Shown: one piece after another, positions 53,771 through 62,912 of the stretch
Layout of the letters: each line of letters opens with the position of its first letter
Numbering within the stretch: the stretch's first letter is position 1
Assembly (NCBI GenBank): GCA_004144345.1
Contig: SEEL01000003.1
Coordinates: forward strand, 62,001 to 126,000
Origin: Hyphomicrobiales bacterium
GTDB taxonomy: Bacteria > Pseudomonadota > Alphaproteobacteria > Rhizobiales > Devosiaceae
DNA: 64,000 nucleotides
Reading direction: 5' to 3'
Program-made: the position numbers and the translations under genes
The notes under the pieces: generated by a model
The model's input: the letters and a program-made list of their open reading frames with translations, nothing else
Database searches by the model: none
What the model was told of the DNA's origin: nothing

Positions 53771-55267
53771 TTGAAAATAGCCGTCATCGGCGCCGGCATT
53801 TCCGGCATCGCCGCCGCGCGGACGCTGAAGCGCTTCGGCCATGAGGTCGTGATCTTCGAACGCACGGACAGCATCGGCGGCATCTGGGCCACGGCCTATC
53901 CGGGCGTCACGCTGCAGAACACCGCCGAGACCTACCGGCTGTCGGATTTCCCCTGGCCGTTCGAGGTGGCCCTCCATCCGACGGCCGCCGAGGTCATGCG
54001 TTACCTTCATGCCGCCGCCGCGCATTTCGATCTCGACATTCGCCTCTCGCATCCGGTCGAGGCAATGCGGGCCGAGCCCGATGGCTGGTCGCTCACCATC
54101 GCCTCTCCGTCGGGCAGCAGCACGGCACATTTCGACTATGCCATCATCGCCGTCGGCCATTACTCGCAGGCCCGGCAGGAGATCGCGTTACCCGGCCGCG
54201 AGACGTTCGGCGGCGAGGTCGTCACCGCCGACACCATTGCCGACCTCGGCATCTTCGACGGCAAGGACGTCGCCATCGTCGGCTTCGGCAAGACTGCCGT
54301 GGACATGACCATGTTTGCCCTGCCGCGCGCCCGCCGGGTCACGCAGATCTTCCGCGCCGCCCGCTGGCTCATCCCCTACCGGATCATGGGCAAGCACATG
54401 ATCGATACGGTCTCGCCGCGCTCCAGCACCGCGCTCGAGCCGTCATGGGTGCACCCGGGCAGGCTCGCGGCTTTCATCCACCGGCGGCTGGGCTGGATGC
54501 TCGGGCCCTATGCCAGCGGCGTCGAGATGATGCTGCTGCGCGATGGTGGCTGGCGCCCCGGCCGCACCGCCGAAGAGACGGCCCGCATGCAATTGGTCAA
54601 GCCGCGCGACCGGCTGGCGCGGCAGATGCGCGGCTCCATGGCGCCGTCGGGCTATTACGACGCGGTACGCAGCGGCGCCGTCGAGCCGGTGCAGGGCGAG
54701 ATTGCGGGGCTCGATGCGACCGGCGTCAACCTCAAGGACGGTCGCCATGTGGCGGCCGACATGCTGGTGCTTGCCCTCGGCCATCAGCGGCCGGATTTTC
54801 CGTTCCTGCCCGAACCCTATCGCGCGATCATGCGGTCAGAGCCAGATGGCACGCCGCTCTATCGGCACTTGCTGCACCCCGGCATCCCGCGCCTCGCGTT
54901 TGCCGGCTTCAACCATGGGCTCTATCACTGGCCGGCCGTCGAAGTGGCAATGGTCTGGCTCGGTGCGCTGCTGCGCGGTGATATCGTCCTGCCATCACGC
55001 GACGAGATGCTGGCGAGCGCAGCGCGCGTGCATGAATGGAAGCGCGCCAACACCATGTTCGAGCCGACCCGCGCCTACCTCATCAGCAACCGCTTCCACA
55101 ATTATCTCGATGTGCTGCTGGGCGATCTCGGCGTCGAGCCGCGGCGTAAATCGACGCTGCTGGCCGAGATCAACGATGCCTACGGGCCGGCCGATTATGC
55201 CGGCGTGTTCGAAGAATATGAGCGGGCGCGGGGAGTGCCCCGCGCCGCGCTGCCGCTCGATACCTAG
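53771..55267 (+). CDS. Flavin-containing monooxygenase family protein
   Basis: A 498-residue FAD/NADPH enzyme. The FAD site IAVIGAGISGIAAARTL is at the N-terminus and the second Rossmann motif VAIVGFGKTAVDMTMFA at about residue 170. The Gly-Ile-Trp (GGIWATAYPG) and YAIIAVGHYS segments match FMO-type enzymes. Substrate specificity cannot be told. The TTG start at 53771 follows GGGGAGAG. Its stop shares CTAG with the convergent exporter gene. Confidence 0.9.
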   Translation: MKIAVIGAGISGIAAARTLKRFGHEVVIFERTDSIGGIWATAYPGVTLQNTAETYRLSDFPWPFEVALHPTAAEVMRYLHAAAAHFDLDIRLSHPVEAMRAEPDGWSLTIASPSGSSTAHFDYAIIAVGHYSQARQEIALPGRETFGGEVVTADTIADLGIFDGKDVAIVGFGKTAVDMTMFALPRARRVTQIFRAARWLIPYRIMGKHMIDTVSPRSSTALEPSWVHPGRLAAFIHRRLGWMLGPYASGVEMMLLRDGGWRPGRTAEETARMQLVKPRDRLARQMRGSMAPSGYYDAVRSGAVEPVQGEIAGLDATGVNLKDGRHVAADMLVLALGHQRPDFPFLPEPYRAIMRSEPDGTPLYRHLLHPGIPRLAFAGFNHGLYHWPAVEVAMVWLGALLRGDIVLPSRDEMLASAARVHEWKRANTMFEPTRAYLISNRFHNYLDVLLGDLGVEPRRKSTLLAEINDAYGPADYAGVFEEYERARGVPRAALPLDT

Positions 55268-57063
55268 GCGACCTGCAGGCCGCGGGTCAGTTCCAGCGCC
55301 TGGCGCTCGAACAGCCGGCGATAGATGCCGCCATCGCGCGTCACCAATTGCTCGTGCGTGCCTTCTTCGACGATCTCGCCCTTGTCGAACACCAGCAACC
55401 GGTCGAGCGCGCGCACGGTCGAGAGCCGGTGCGCGATGACGATGGTGGTGCGGCCCACCATCAGCCGCTCCATCGCCTGCTGGATCAGCAGTTCCGATTC
55501 CGAGTCGAGCGAGGATGTCGCCTCGTCGAGGATCAGGATCGGCGTATCGGCGAGGAAGGCGCGGGCAATCGCCACGCGCTGGCGCTCGCCGCCGCTGAGC
55601 TTGACGCCGCGTTCGCCCACCATCGTCTCATAGCCCTTGGGCAGCGCATCGATGAAATGATGCGCGCTGGCGAGCTTGGCCGCTTCGATGATCTCGGCAC
55701 GCGTCGCGCCGGGCCGGGCATAGGCGATGTTTTCGGCCAGCGAGCGGTGGAACAGGATCGGCTCCTGCGCCACGATCGCCACCTGGCTGCGCAGCGAGGC
55801 CTGCGTCATGTCGCGGATGTCGTGCCCGTCGACACTGATGCGTCCGCCCGTCACGTCGTAGAGCCGCTGGATCAGCTTGACGAAGGTCGTCTTGCCGCTG
55901 CCCGAATGGCCGACAAGACCGATGCGTTGGCCGGCGGGAATGGTCACCGAGAAATCCTTGTAGAGCGGCGTTATATGGCTGCCATACTGGAAGGTGACAT
56001 TCTCGAAGGCGACGCGGCCTTCATTGATCTTGATCGGCTTGGCGGTCGGGTGGTCCTCGATGCCGACGGGCGCGAGGTGGACGTCTACCAGCTCCTCCAT
56101 GTCGTTGACCGCGCGCTGCAAATTGCGCACGTGCTGGCCGACATCGCGCAGATAGCCCTGCAGCACGAAGAACGAGGTCAGCACCAGTGCGATATCGCCG
56201 GCCTCGGCCACACCCTGCTGCCAGAAGATCACGGCAAGGCCGATCACCGCCGTGCGCAGCACGATCAGCATGGCGCCCTGGATGCCACCATTGAGCGTGC
56301 CGCGCTGCCAGGTGCGCACCGTGCGCGACCGCCATTTGCCGACCACATGGCCGAGCCGGTCGCGCTCGCGGTCTTCGGCACCAAAGCCCTTGACCACCGA
56401 ATTGCACGAGATCGCATCGGCCAGCGCGCCGCCCATGCGGGTGTCCCACATATTGGCGAGCGTCGCGGCGGGCGACACATAGCGCACCGACAGCACGACG
56501 GTGATGGCGATGTAGATCACCGAGCCGACGGCGACGACCACGCCCATCAGCGGCCAGATCAGCCCGAGCATGATCGAGGTGCCCACCAGCATCACCAGCG
56601 AGGGGAACAGGAAGATGATCAGCACGTCGTTGAGCTGGTCGATACCCCAGATGCCGCGCGTCACCTTGCGCACGGTCGAGCCGGCGAAAGTGTTGGCGTG
56701 CCAGTCGGTCGAAAAGCGCTGCACGCGGGCAAAGGCGTCCTGCGCCACGTCCGACATCATCTGTAGCGTGAAGGTGATGATCGCCATGAAGCCGAGCTGG
56801 CGGATCACCACCGCGCCAAGGCCGAGCGCGATCAGGATGCCGAACGCCCAGAGCACGGCGTCGAGCGCCTCGGGGCCGCCGCGGCTCACGGCGTCCACCA
56901 GACGGCCAGCATAGAGCGGGGTCAGCACGTCGAGCAGGGTGGCGCCCATGAACAGGGAGAACATCGCCACCACGCGGCCGGGTTGCTGCTTCCAGCGCCG
57001 GAAAGTGAAGCCCAGAACCTTGCGATAGGAGTTGTCGTCGGCGTCGATTTTGAAACGGGCCAT
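55264..57063 (-). CDS. ABC transporter, fused permease/ATPase (exporter type)
   Basis: A 599-residue half-transporter with six N-terminal helices (about 15-320) and a C-terminal ATPase. Walker A is GHSGSGKTTF, the Q-loop AIVAQEPILF, the signature KLSGGERQRVAI, Walker B PILILDEATSSLDSESE and the switch His in IVIAHRLSTV. It may export lipid, drug or peptide. The start ATG 57063 gives MARFKIDADDNSYR, and an in-frame upstream start at 57087 cannot be excluded. Confidence 0.93.
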   Translation of the reverse strand: MARFKIDADDNSYRKVLGFTFRRWKQQPGRVVAMFSLFMGATLLDVLTPLYAGRLVDAVSRGGPEALDAVLWAFGILIALGLGAVVIRQLGFMAIITFTLQMMSDVAQDAFARVQRFSTDWHANTFAGSTVRKVTRGIWGIDQLNDVLIIFLFPSLVMLVGTSIMLGLIWPLMGVVVAVGSVIYIAITVVLSVRYVSPAATLANMWDTRMGGALADAISCNSVVKGFGAEDRERDRLGHVVGKWRSRTVRTWQRGTLNGGIQGAMLIVLRTAVIGLAVIFWQQGVAEAGDIALVLTSFFVLQGYLRDVGQHVRNLQRAVNDMEELVDVHLAPVGIEDHPTAKPIKINEGRVAFENVTFQYGSHITPLYKDFSVTIPAGQRIGLVGHSGSGKTTFVKLIQRLYDVTGGRISVDGHDIRDMTQASLRSQVAIVAQEPILFHRSLAENIAYARPGATRAEIIEAAKLASAHHFIDALPKGYETMVGERGVKLSGGERQRVAIARAFLADTPILILDEATSSLDSESELLIQQAMERLMVGRTTIVIAHRLSTVRALDRLLVFDKGEIVEEGTHEQLVTRDGGIYRRLFERQALELTRGLQVA

Positions 57064-57370
57064 GATCAATGCCGGTGCATTGCACACCGGTCCCGGAAAT
57101 GGAGAAAGTGGAGGCCGCCAGCGGGTCGGAACCCGGACAATTCAGCAGCGGGGACATCAGTTGCCGGCTGTTGCAGCCAGCGGGCGCTTTACGGTCGCGC
57201 CATCATTCCGCCTGCGAGGCGGTACGAGCATTTATGCATGAACACGCCTCCCTCGGCTGGTGTTGAGTCCAAGCCCCTATAGCGAAACCCCCGCCACGCG
57301 GCAAGGCTTGCGCTGTCCGGGGCGCGGGCGGATAGTCCCGTTGCAGATACCTATGGCCCGGGGGGAGCGG
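57064..57370. other. Divergent intergenic region, nothing recognised
   Basis: About 300 bases between the ABC exporter and the methyltransferase-like gene. It contains a small palindrome, gcatttatgcatgaac (57229-57244), that may be a promoter or operator, and a GC-rich hairpin near 57200-57220 (ccgcctgcgaggcgg). It must hold promoters for both genes, but I cannot place boxes with confidence. Confidence 0.4.
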
Positions 57371-57877
57371 ATGGGTAGTCGCATGCGAGCCGTCGCGGGA
57401 TCGGCCGTTTTCCTGGTTTTCGTGCCCGGCATCATCGCCGGCGCCATCCCGGCTGTGATCTCCGGATACCGGCTTGAGCCGGCGCTGCTCGGCTTCGAGC
57501 CGTTCCGCTGGCTGGGCATCCTGCTGCTCATCGTCGGCGCGGCGCTGCTGGTCGAGACCTTTTCGCGCTTCGCGCTCGAGGGGCTCGGCACCCCGGCGCC
57601 CATCGCCCCGACGCAGACGCTGGTGATCTCGGGCTCCTACCGGTTCGTGCGCAACCCGATGTATGTCGCCGTCGTCTCGCTGATCTGGGGCCAGGCGCTG
57701 CTGCTCGGCAGTCCGGCGACGCTGCTCTGGGGCGTCGCGGTCTGGCTCACGGTGCACCTCTTCATCCTCGCCTATGAGGAGCCGACGCTCAGCCGCACCT
57801 ATGGCGAGCAATATGACCAGTATCGCGCCAATGTCCGGCGCTGGCTGCCACGGCTGACGCCGTGGACCCGCGACTAG
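57371..57877 (+). CDS. Isoprenylcysteine/phospholipid methyltransferase-like membrane protein
   Basis: A protein of about 168 residues with four hydrophobic helices and the PEMT/ICMT-like motif ISGSYRFVRNPMYVAVVSLIW, followed by a C-terminal EEPTLSRTYGEQYDQYRANV ending. This family binds AdoMet, and the acceptor here is unknown. The start is uncertain: ATG 57353, 57371 or 57383. ATG 57371 has GGGGGGAG just upstream. Its stop shares CTAG with the next gene. Confidence 0.82.
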   Translation: MGSRMRAVAGSAVFLVFVPGIIAGAIPAVISGYRLEPALLGFEPFRWLGILLLIVGAALLVETFSRFALEGLGTPAPIAPTQTLVISGSYRFVRNPMYVAVVSLIWGQALLLGSPATLLWGVAVWLTVHLFILAYEEPTLSRTYGEQYDQYRANVRRWLPRLTPWTRD

Positions 57878-59052
57878 GCCACTTGCCCGGCAGCCCAGCC
57901 GCTGGCCCAGGCCCATTGGAAATTGTAGCCGCCGAGCCAGCCGGTCACATCGACCACCTCGCCGATAAAATAGAGGCCGGGCACGGCGCGGGCCTCCATC
58001 GTTGTCGAATTGAGCCCCCGGGTGTCGACGCCGCCCAGCGTCACCTCGGCGGTGCGATAGCCCTCCGAGCCGGTCGGCTTCAGCGTCCAACGCGTCAGCC
58101 CCTCGGTCGCGGCGGCGATCTTCTTGTCGGAGAAATCGCCGATCATGCCGGGCAGGGCGATCTCCTCGGCAATCATCTGCGCCACGCGCTTGGGCAGCAC
58201 TTCGGCCAGCACCGTCTGGAGGGCCGATTTGGGCGTGTTCTGCCGCGCCTGCCGCAGGCCGCCCGCCACATCGACGTCGGGGAGCAGGTCGACAATGATC
58301 GGGTCGCCTTCGCGCCAATAGGACGACACTTGCAGGATCGACGGCCCGCTCAGCCCGCGATGGGTAAACAGCATCGCCTCGCGGAAAGTCTTGCCATTGG
58401 CCGCCACGGTCGAATCCACGGCGATACCTGAGAGCGGCGCCAGCTTTTCCAGCATGCGCGGCTCGAAAGTCAGCGGCACGAGGGCCGGACGAGTCTCGGT
58501 CACGGCGAGGCCGAACTGCTCGGCCAGTTTGTAGCCGAACGCGGTCGCGCCCATCTTGGGGATCGACTTGCCGCCGGTCGCGACGACCAGCGACGCGGCG
58601 GTCAGCTCACCCGCCGAGGTCGTGACGCGGAAGCCGTCCGCCGTCTTTTCGACGGCCTCGATGGTCGTCCCGAGCTCGAGCTCGGCCCCGGCCTTGCCCA
58701 TCTCCGACGTCAGCAGATTGACGATCTGCGCGGACGAACCGTCGCAGAACAGCTGGCCCAGCGTCTTCTCGTGGAAGGCGATGCCATAGGCCCGCACCAG
58801 TTCGATGAATTTGTGCGGCGTGTAGCGGCTCAGCGCCGACAGGGGGAATTTCGGATTGCCGGAAATGAAGCGGTCGGGCTTGGTGTTGATATTGGTGAAG
58901 TTGCAGCGGCCGCCGCCCGAAATGCGGATCTTCTCGCCCGGTGCCTTGGCGTGGTCGAGCACCAGCACCCGCCGCCCGCGCTTCCCGGCCTCAATCGCCG
59001 CCATCATGCCCGCGGCGCCCGCGCCCAGGATCAGTACGTCATAGTTTCGCAT
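57874..59052 (-). CDS. NAD(P)/FAD-dependent oxidoreductase (HI0933/YhiN family)
   Basis: A 392-residue flavoprotein with the FAD site VLILGAGAAGMMAAIEAGKRG, the segment DHAKAPGEKIRISGGGRCNFTN (the Gly-Gly-Gly-Arg-Cys-Asn signature of this family) and C-terminal GLYFIGEVVDVTGWLGGYNF. Family members include bile-acid dehydratase-like BaiN, but most are uncharacterised. The length is normal. It converges with the methyltransferase-like gene. Confidence 0.92.
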   Translation of the reverse strand: MRNYDVLILGAGAAGMMAAIEAGKRGRRVLVLDHAKAPGEKIRISGGGRCNFTNINTKPDRFISGNPKFPLSALSRYTPHKFIELVRAYGIAFHEKTLGQLFCDGSSAQIVNLLTSEMGKAGAELELGTTIEAVEKTADGFRVTTSAGELTAASLVVATGGKSIPKMGATAFGYKLAEQFGLAVTETRPALVPLTFEPRMLEKLAPLSGIAVDSTVAANGKTFREAMLFTHRGLSGPSILQVSSYWREGDPIIVDLLPDVDVAGGLRQARQNTPKSALQTVLAEVLPKRVAQMIAEEIALPGMIGDFSDKKIAAATEGLTRWTLKPTGSEGYRTAEVTLGGVDTRGLNSTTMEARAVPGLYFIGEVVDVTGWLGGYNFQWAWASGWAAGQVA

Positions 59053-59084
59053 GCGGTGGCCTTAGCAGGTGGGTTGCAGTCGGG

Positions 59085-59222
59085 ATATCCTCCCTTGCGA
59101 AGCGGGGGACGGGGACCGCCGAAGGCGGTGGTGGGGGCGACCCCAACCACCAATGCGCGCGACCGCCCCCTCCACCAGCTTCGCTGGTCCCCCTCCCCCG
59201 TAAACGGGGGAGGATAGCCGAC
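59085..59222. repeat. GC-rich palindromic intergenic repeat, copy C
   Basis: The block is an imperfect inverted repeat. The left part, gatatcctcccttgcgaagcg, pairs loosely with tcccccgtaaacgggggagg on the right. The centre, accgccgaaggcggtggtgggggc, matches the cores near 43.1 and 49.9 kb, and ccaccagcttcgctggt forms a further hairpin. It is the most complete of the three copies. Confidence 0.7.
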
Positions 59223-59233
59223 TGCGGACTTCA

Positions 59234-59261
59234 TTGACTCTTTGCCATTTCGGCGTAAAAG
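59234..59261 (+). promoter_or_regulatory. Possible promoter of the 35-aa small gene
   Basis: TTGACT (59234-59239) and TAAAAG (59256-59261) are separated by 16 bases and lie 33 bases before the small ORF. The -10 match is moderate. Confidence 0.45.
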
Positions 59262-59293
59262 CCGCGCATTGCTTGAGCAAAAGGGTTTTCGCC

Positions 59294-59401
59294 ATGCCGT
59301 GCGAAGACATCATCGTCGAGATCACCGACATCGGCTTGCCGATGCTCGATATCCTCGTGCCGTTCAAGCTCAAAGCCAAAACCACCAAAACCACCCGCTA
59401 A
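59294..59401 (+). CDS. Possible 35-residue small protein
   Basis: An ATG with AAAGGG eight bases upstream opens a 35-codon frame. The acidic, hydrophobic first half (MPCEDIIVEITDIGLP) is followed by MLDILVPFKLKAKTTKTTR, a basic C-terminus. It looks like a short amphipathic or membrane-associated peptide. It is supported only by a plausible promoter and ribosome site, and no family is recognised. It may alternatively be untranslated leader. Confidence 0.4.
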   Translation: MPCEDIIVEITDIGLPMLDILVPFKLKAKTTKTTR

Positions 59402-59404
59402 GCT

Positions 59405-59485
59405 TTTCCCCGGGCCGCCTCCCGCCGGGGAGAGGCCGAAAGAGCTTGAGCCGCCGGACGAACCGGCGCGGGGGATGGGGTCAAA
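59405..59485. repeat. Partial GC-rich palindromic sequence upstream of asd
   Basis: Contains cccgggccgcctcccgccgggg and cggacgaaccggcgcggggga, similar in style to copies A-C but shorter. It folds as a hairpin between the small ORF and asd, and may act as a terminator or leader. Confidence 0.4.
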
Positions 59486-59498
59486 GGAACCAGCACAA

Positions 59499-60539
59499 AT
59501 GGGTTATCGCGTCGCTGTCGTCGGAGCCACGGGCAATGTGGGCCGCGAAATGCTCAACATCCTCGCCGAGCGCAAGTTTCCCGCGTCCGAGGTGATCGCA
59601 CTCGCGTCCTCGCGCTCGCAGGGCCAGGAAATCAGCTTCGGCGACAAGCGCCTGAAGGTCCAGAACCTCGACAATTTCGACTGGACCGGCGTCGATTTCG
59701 CGCTGATGTCGGCGGGTTCGACCGTCGCCAAGGAATGGGGCGAAAAGATCGGCGCCACCGGCACCATCGTCGTCGATAATTCGAGCTTCTGGCGCTACCA
59801 CGCCGACGTGCCGCTGATCGTCCCCGAGGTCAACGCCGCCGTGCTCGACAGCTACATGGCGCGCAACGACCGCAAGAACATCATCGCCAATCCGAACTGC
59901 TCGACCGCGCAGCTCGTCGTGGCGCTGAAGCCGCTGCATGATTTCGCGCAGATCAAGCGCGTGGTCGTGTCGACCTATCAGTCCGTCTCCGGCGCCGGCA
60001 AGGAAGGCCAGGACGAGCTCTGGACGCAGACCAAGGGCATCTTCGTCAACGACCAGCCGACGCCCCGGAAGTTCACCAAGCAGATCGCCTTCAACGTCAT
60101 CCCGCACATCGATGTGTTCATGGAGGATGGCTACACGAAGGAAGAGTGGAAGATGGTGGTCGAGACCAAGAAGATCCTCGATCCCAAGATCAAGCTCACC
60201 GCCACCTGCGTGCGCGTGCCGGTGTTCGTCGGTCACTCGGAAGCCGTGAACCTCGAATTCGCCAAGCCCATCTCGCCCGATGAAGCGCGCGATATCCTGC
60301 GCGATGCGCCGGGCATCTCGGTCATCGACAAGCGCGAGGCCGGTGGCTACGCCACGCCGATCGAATCGGTCGGCGAATACGACACCTATGTGAGCCGCAT
60401 CCGCGAGGACAACACGGTCGAGAATGGCCTGTCGCTCTGGGTCGTCTCGGACAATCTGCGCAAGGGTGCTGCGCTCAACACGGTGCAGATCCTCGAGACG
60501 CTGGTCGAGCGCAATCTCGTGCAGCGGAAAGCCGCGTAA
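59499..60539 (+). CDS. asd: Aspartate-semialdehyde dehydrogenase
   Basis: A 346-residue NADPH enzyme of the lysine/threonine/methionine pathway. It begins MGYRVAVVGATGNVGREMLN. The catalytic Cys is in NPNCSTAQLVVAL and the catalytic His region is RVPVFVGHSEAVN. The ATG at 59499 is chosen over an in-frame one at 59475 because it starts the Rossmann fold and has AAAGGA upstream. The length is normal. Confidence 0.96.
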   Translation: MGYRVAVVGATGNVGREMLNILAERKFPASEVIALASSRSQGQEISFGDKRLKVQNLDNFDWTGVDFALMSAGSTVAKEWGEKIGATGTIVVDNSSFWRYHADVPLIVPEVNAAVLDSYMARNDRKNIIANPNCSTAQLVVALKPLHDFAQIKRVVVSTYQSVSGAGKEGQDELWTQTKGIFVNDQPTPRKFTKQIAFNVIPHIDVFMEDGYTKEEWKMVVETKKILDPKIKLTATCVRVPVFVGHSEAVNLEFAKPISPDEARDILRDAPGISVIDKREAGGYATPIESVGEYDTYVSRIREDNTVENGLSLWVVSDNLRKGAALNTVQILETLVERNLVQRKAA

Positions 60540-61433
60540 ATGGAACGCGCGGCGATGTCGCCGCGCGATATCCTGCTGGTCCTCGCCGTCGTCCTCGTCT
60601 GGGGCGTCAACTTCGTCGCCATCCGCTGGGGTGTCGATGAGGTGCCGCCGCTGCTCCTGACCTCGTTGCGCTATGTGGTGGCGGCGCTGCCCGCCATCTT
60701 CTTCATCAAGCGGCCGCAGGTCGCGCTCGGCATCCTCGTCGCCTACGGCGTTGCCGTGGGCGTCGGGCAGTTCGGCCTGCTCTTCACCGCCATCAAGTTC
60801 GGCATGCCGGCGGGCCTTGCCTCGCTCGTGATCCAGCTGCAGGCCTTCTTCACCATCGCGCTGGCCGTGCTGTTCCTCGGCGAGCGGCCGAGCCCGGCGC
60901 AATTGCTCGGCGCGCTCGTCGCCTTCGCCGGCATCGGCGTTATCGCCATCGAGCGGCTGGGTGGCGCGGCGCTCTGGCCGTTTCTCATGGTCATCGCGGC
61001 GGCGGCCTGCTGGGGCGTCGCCAATTTCATCACCAAGAAGGCCGGCAAGATCGACATGCTGGCGTTCGTCGTGTGGTCCAGCCTCGTGCCGCCGATCCCG
61101 CTCTTCCTGCTGTCGCTGCTGTTCGAGGGACCGGGCGCGGTGCCGCTGGCGCTGAGCCAGATCACCTTTCTCGGCATCGGCTCACTGCTGTTCATCGGCT
61201 GGATTTCGACCGTCTTCGGCTATGGCGCGTGGAGCGTGCTGCTCGGGCGCTATCCGGCCTCGACCGTCGCGCCCTTCACGCTGCTCGTTCCCATCGCCGG
61301 CATCGGCAGCGCGGCGCTGCTGCTCGGCGAAACCATCTCCGGCCTCGAGCTTATCGGCAGCGGCCTGGTCTTTATCGGCCTCCTGATCAACGTGTTCGGG
61401 CCGCGCCTGTTGCGGCTCAACCCGGCCCGCTGA
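60540..61433 (+). CDS. EamA family transporter (DMT superfamily)
   Basis: A 297-residue permease with ten predicted helices as two EamA repeats, the first beginning DILLVLAVVLVWGVNFVAIRW and the second near ALWPFLMVIAAAACWGVANF. The substrate is unknown. Members export amino acids or metabolites. The ATG follows the asd stop directly, so they are co-transcribed. ATG 60555 is an alternative start. Confidence 0.92.
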   Translation: MERAAMSPRDILLVLAVVLVWGVNFVAIRWGVDEVPPLLLTSLRYVVAALPAIFFIKRPQVALGILVAYGVAVGVGQFGLLFTAIKFGMPAGLASLVIQLQAFFTIALAVLFLGERPSPAQLLGALVAFAGIGVIAIERLGGAALWPFLMVIAAAACWGVANFITKKAGKIDMLAFVVWSSLVPPIPLFLLSLLFEGPGAVPLALSQITFLGIGSLLFIGWISTVFGYGAWSVLLGRYPASTVAPFTLLVPIAGIGSAALLLGETISGLELIGSGLVFIGLLINVFGPRLLRLNPAR

Positions 61434-61434
61434 G

Positions 61435-61878
61435 ATGCGCCCCGTCATTCGCCGCGCCACCGCCGATGATCTGCCGCAGATCGCGGCGCTGTTCTCGCAG
61501 TCGCGGCGGCTGCTGACCTTCCTGCCCGAATTGCACAGCGTCGAGGAAGATCGCGGCTTCATCGCCGGGCTGCTGTCGAGCGCCGATGTCCGCGTGGCGC
61601 TCGCCGCGGACGGCCGGCCGATCGCCATGCTGGTCGAGGATGGCGACTGGATCGACCATCTCTATGTCGCGCCCGACGCCATCGGCACGGGTGCCGGGTC
61701 AGCCCTTCTCGCCGACGCGCAAGCGCGGCACGACCAGCTGCAGCTCTGGTGTTTCGCCGACAATCTGCGGGCGCGGCATTTCTACGAAGCTCGCGGCTTC
61801 GTCATTGCCGAAACCACCGACGGCGCGGGCAATGAAGCCCGGCTGCCCGATATCCGCTATGTCTGGAGCCGGGCTTAG
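61435..61878 (+). CDS. GNAT family N-acetyltransferase
   Basis: A 147-residue acetyltransferase beginning MRPVIRRATADDLPQIAALF. Its motif A is VAPDAIGTGAGSALLADAQA, where the usual RG(Q) is GTGAG. The motif B stretch NLRARHFYEARGFV is clear. The substrate is unknown. It starts one base after the EamA stop and its own stop overlaps the carbonic anhydrase stop. Confidence 0.9.
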   Translation: MRPVIRRATADDLPQIAALFSQSRRLLTFLPELHSVEEDRGFIAGLLSSADVRVALAADGRPIAMLVEDGDWIDHLYVAPDAIGTGAGSALLADAQARHDQLQLWCFADNLRARHFYEARGFVIAETTDGAGNEARLPDIRYVWSRA

Positions 61879-62519
61879 GCTGGCAGGACCGGCCGGCTGA
61901 AATCGCCAGTCTCGTCGTCCATCACCCAGAGCTCGCCGGTCGAGATATCGAACCAGGCGCCATGCACCTTGAGCCGGCCATCGGCCTCGCGCTCGCGGAT
62001 ATAGGGGAAGGTGCGGAGGTTCTTGATCGAGTTGCGAACGCTGAGGCGTTCGAGCAGCGTCTCGCGCTCGGTGTTGGTCATGAACGAATATTTCGCCACT
62101 TCCTCGCTCACCGGCGCCAGCATCGCCATCCATTTGCTGATGAAGTCGCCATGGGCCAGCACATGGCCGGGGTTCAGCGCGGCGCGGATGCCGCCGCAGC
62201 GGCCATGGCCCAGCACCACGAGGTTCTGCACTTCGAGCGCCGCCACGGCAAATTCGATGCCGGCCGAGGTGCCGTGCTGGCCGCCATCGGGCTGGAAGGT
62301 CGGCACGAGGTTGGCGACGTTGCGCAGGACGAACAATTCGCCCGGCCCCGCGTCAAAGATCGTCTCGGGCGCCGCGCGGCTGTCGCAGCAGGCGATCACC
62401 ATCGTGGTGGGGGACTGACCCTCGCTGGCGAGGGTCTTGTAGCGTCCCTCCGCCTCGGCATAGGGGCCACGGATGAAGGCGGCGTAGCCGTCGATGAGGT
62501 GCTGTGGAAAGCTGTGCAT
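61875..62519 (-). CDS. Beta-class carbonic anhydrase
   Basis: A 214-residue zinc enzyme that interconverts CO2 and bicarbonate. The zinc ligands are C45 in ACCDSR, H105 and C108 in LGHGRCGG. The dyad Asp 46-Arg 48 is intact. The length is normal. It converges with the GNAT gene. It would supply bicarbonate for carboxylation reactions. Confidence 0.95.
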   Translation of the reverse strand: MHSFPQHLIDGYAAFIRGPYAEAEGRYKTLASEGQSPTTMVIACCDSRAAPETIFDAGPGELFVLRNVANLVPTFQPDGGQHGTSAGIEFAVAALEVQNLVVLGHGRCGGIRAALNPGHVLAHGDFISKWMAMLAPVSEEVAKYSFMTNTERETLLERLSVRNSIKNLRTFPYIREREADGRLKVHGAWFDISTGELWVMDDETGDFSRPVLPA

Positions 62520-62577
62520 GGCGTCGAATTACCGGTAAGTAGGCCGCCGTTCAACACCATGCGGGCGGGGGCGCTCT

Positions 62578-62787
62578 ATGCAGATTTATCGGTACCTGAC
62601 CGGCGAAGACGATTCCGCCTTCTGCCACAAGGTCACCAAGGCGCTCAGCGAGGGCTGGGAGCTCTACGGTTCGCCGAGCTACACCTTTGATCCGGCGGAA
62701 AAGAAGATGAAGTGCGGCCAGGCCGTCACCCGCATCGTCGCCGACCAGCCCTACAATCCCGACAAAAAGCTCATCGACTACCGCTAG
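62578..62787 (+). CDS. DUF1737 domain-containing protein
   Basis: A 69-residue protein beginning MQIYRYLTGEDDSAFCHKVTKAL and containing LSEGWELYGSPSYTFDPAEK. The Gly-Trp-Glu-Leu-x-Gly pattern is typical of DUF1737. Its function is unknown. A short GC hairpin, gccgcgattttcgcggc, follows the stop (62788-62804). Confidence 0.85.
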   Translation: MQIYRYLTGEDDSAFCHKVTKALSEGWELYGSPSYTFDPAEKKMKCGQAVTRIVADQPYNPDKKLIDYR

Positions 62788-62912
62788 GCCGCGATTTTCG
62801 CGGCTAAACCCCACATGAACGGGGCTTTCACGCCCGGTTCCGCTGGACGGGGCTAAATCTCCACTCAAGAACGCGGCGAGATGAAGCCGCAACTCGAGTG
62901 GAGTGCCGGAAA

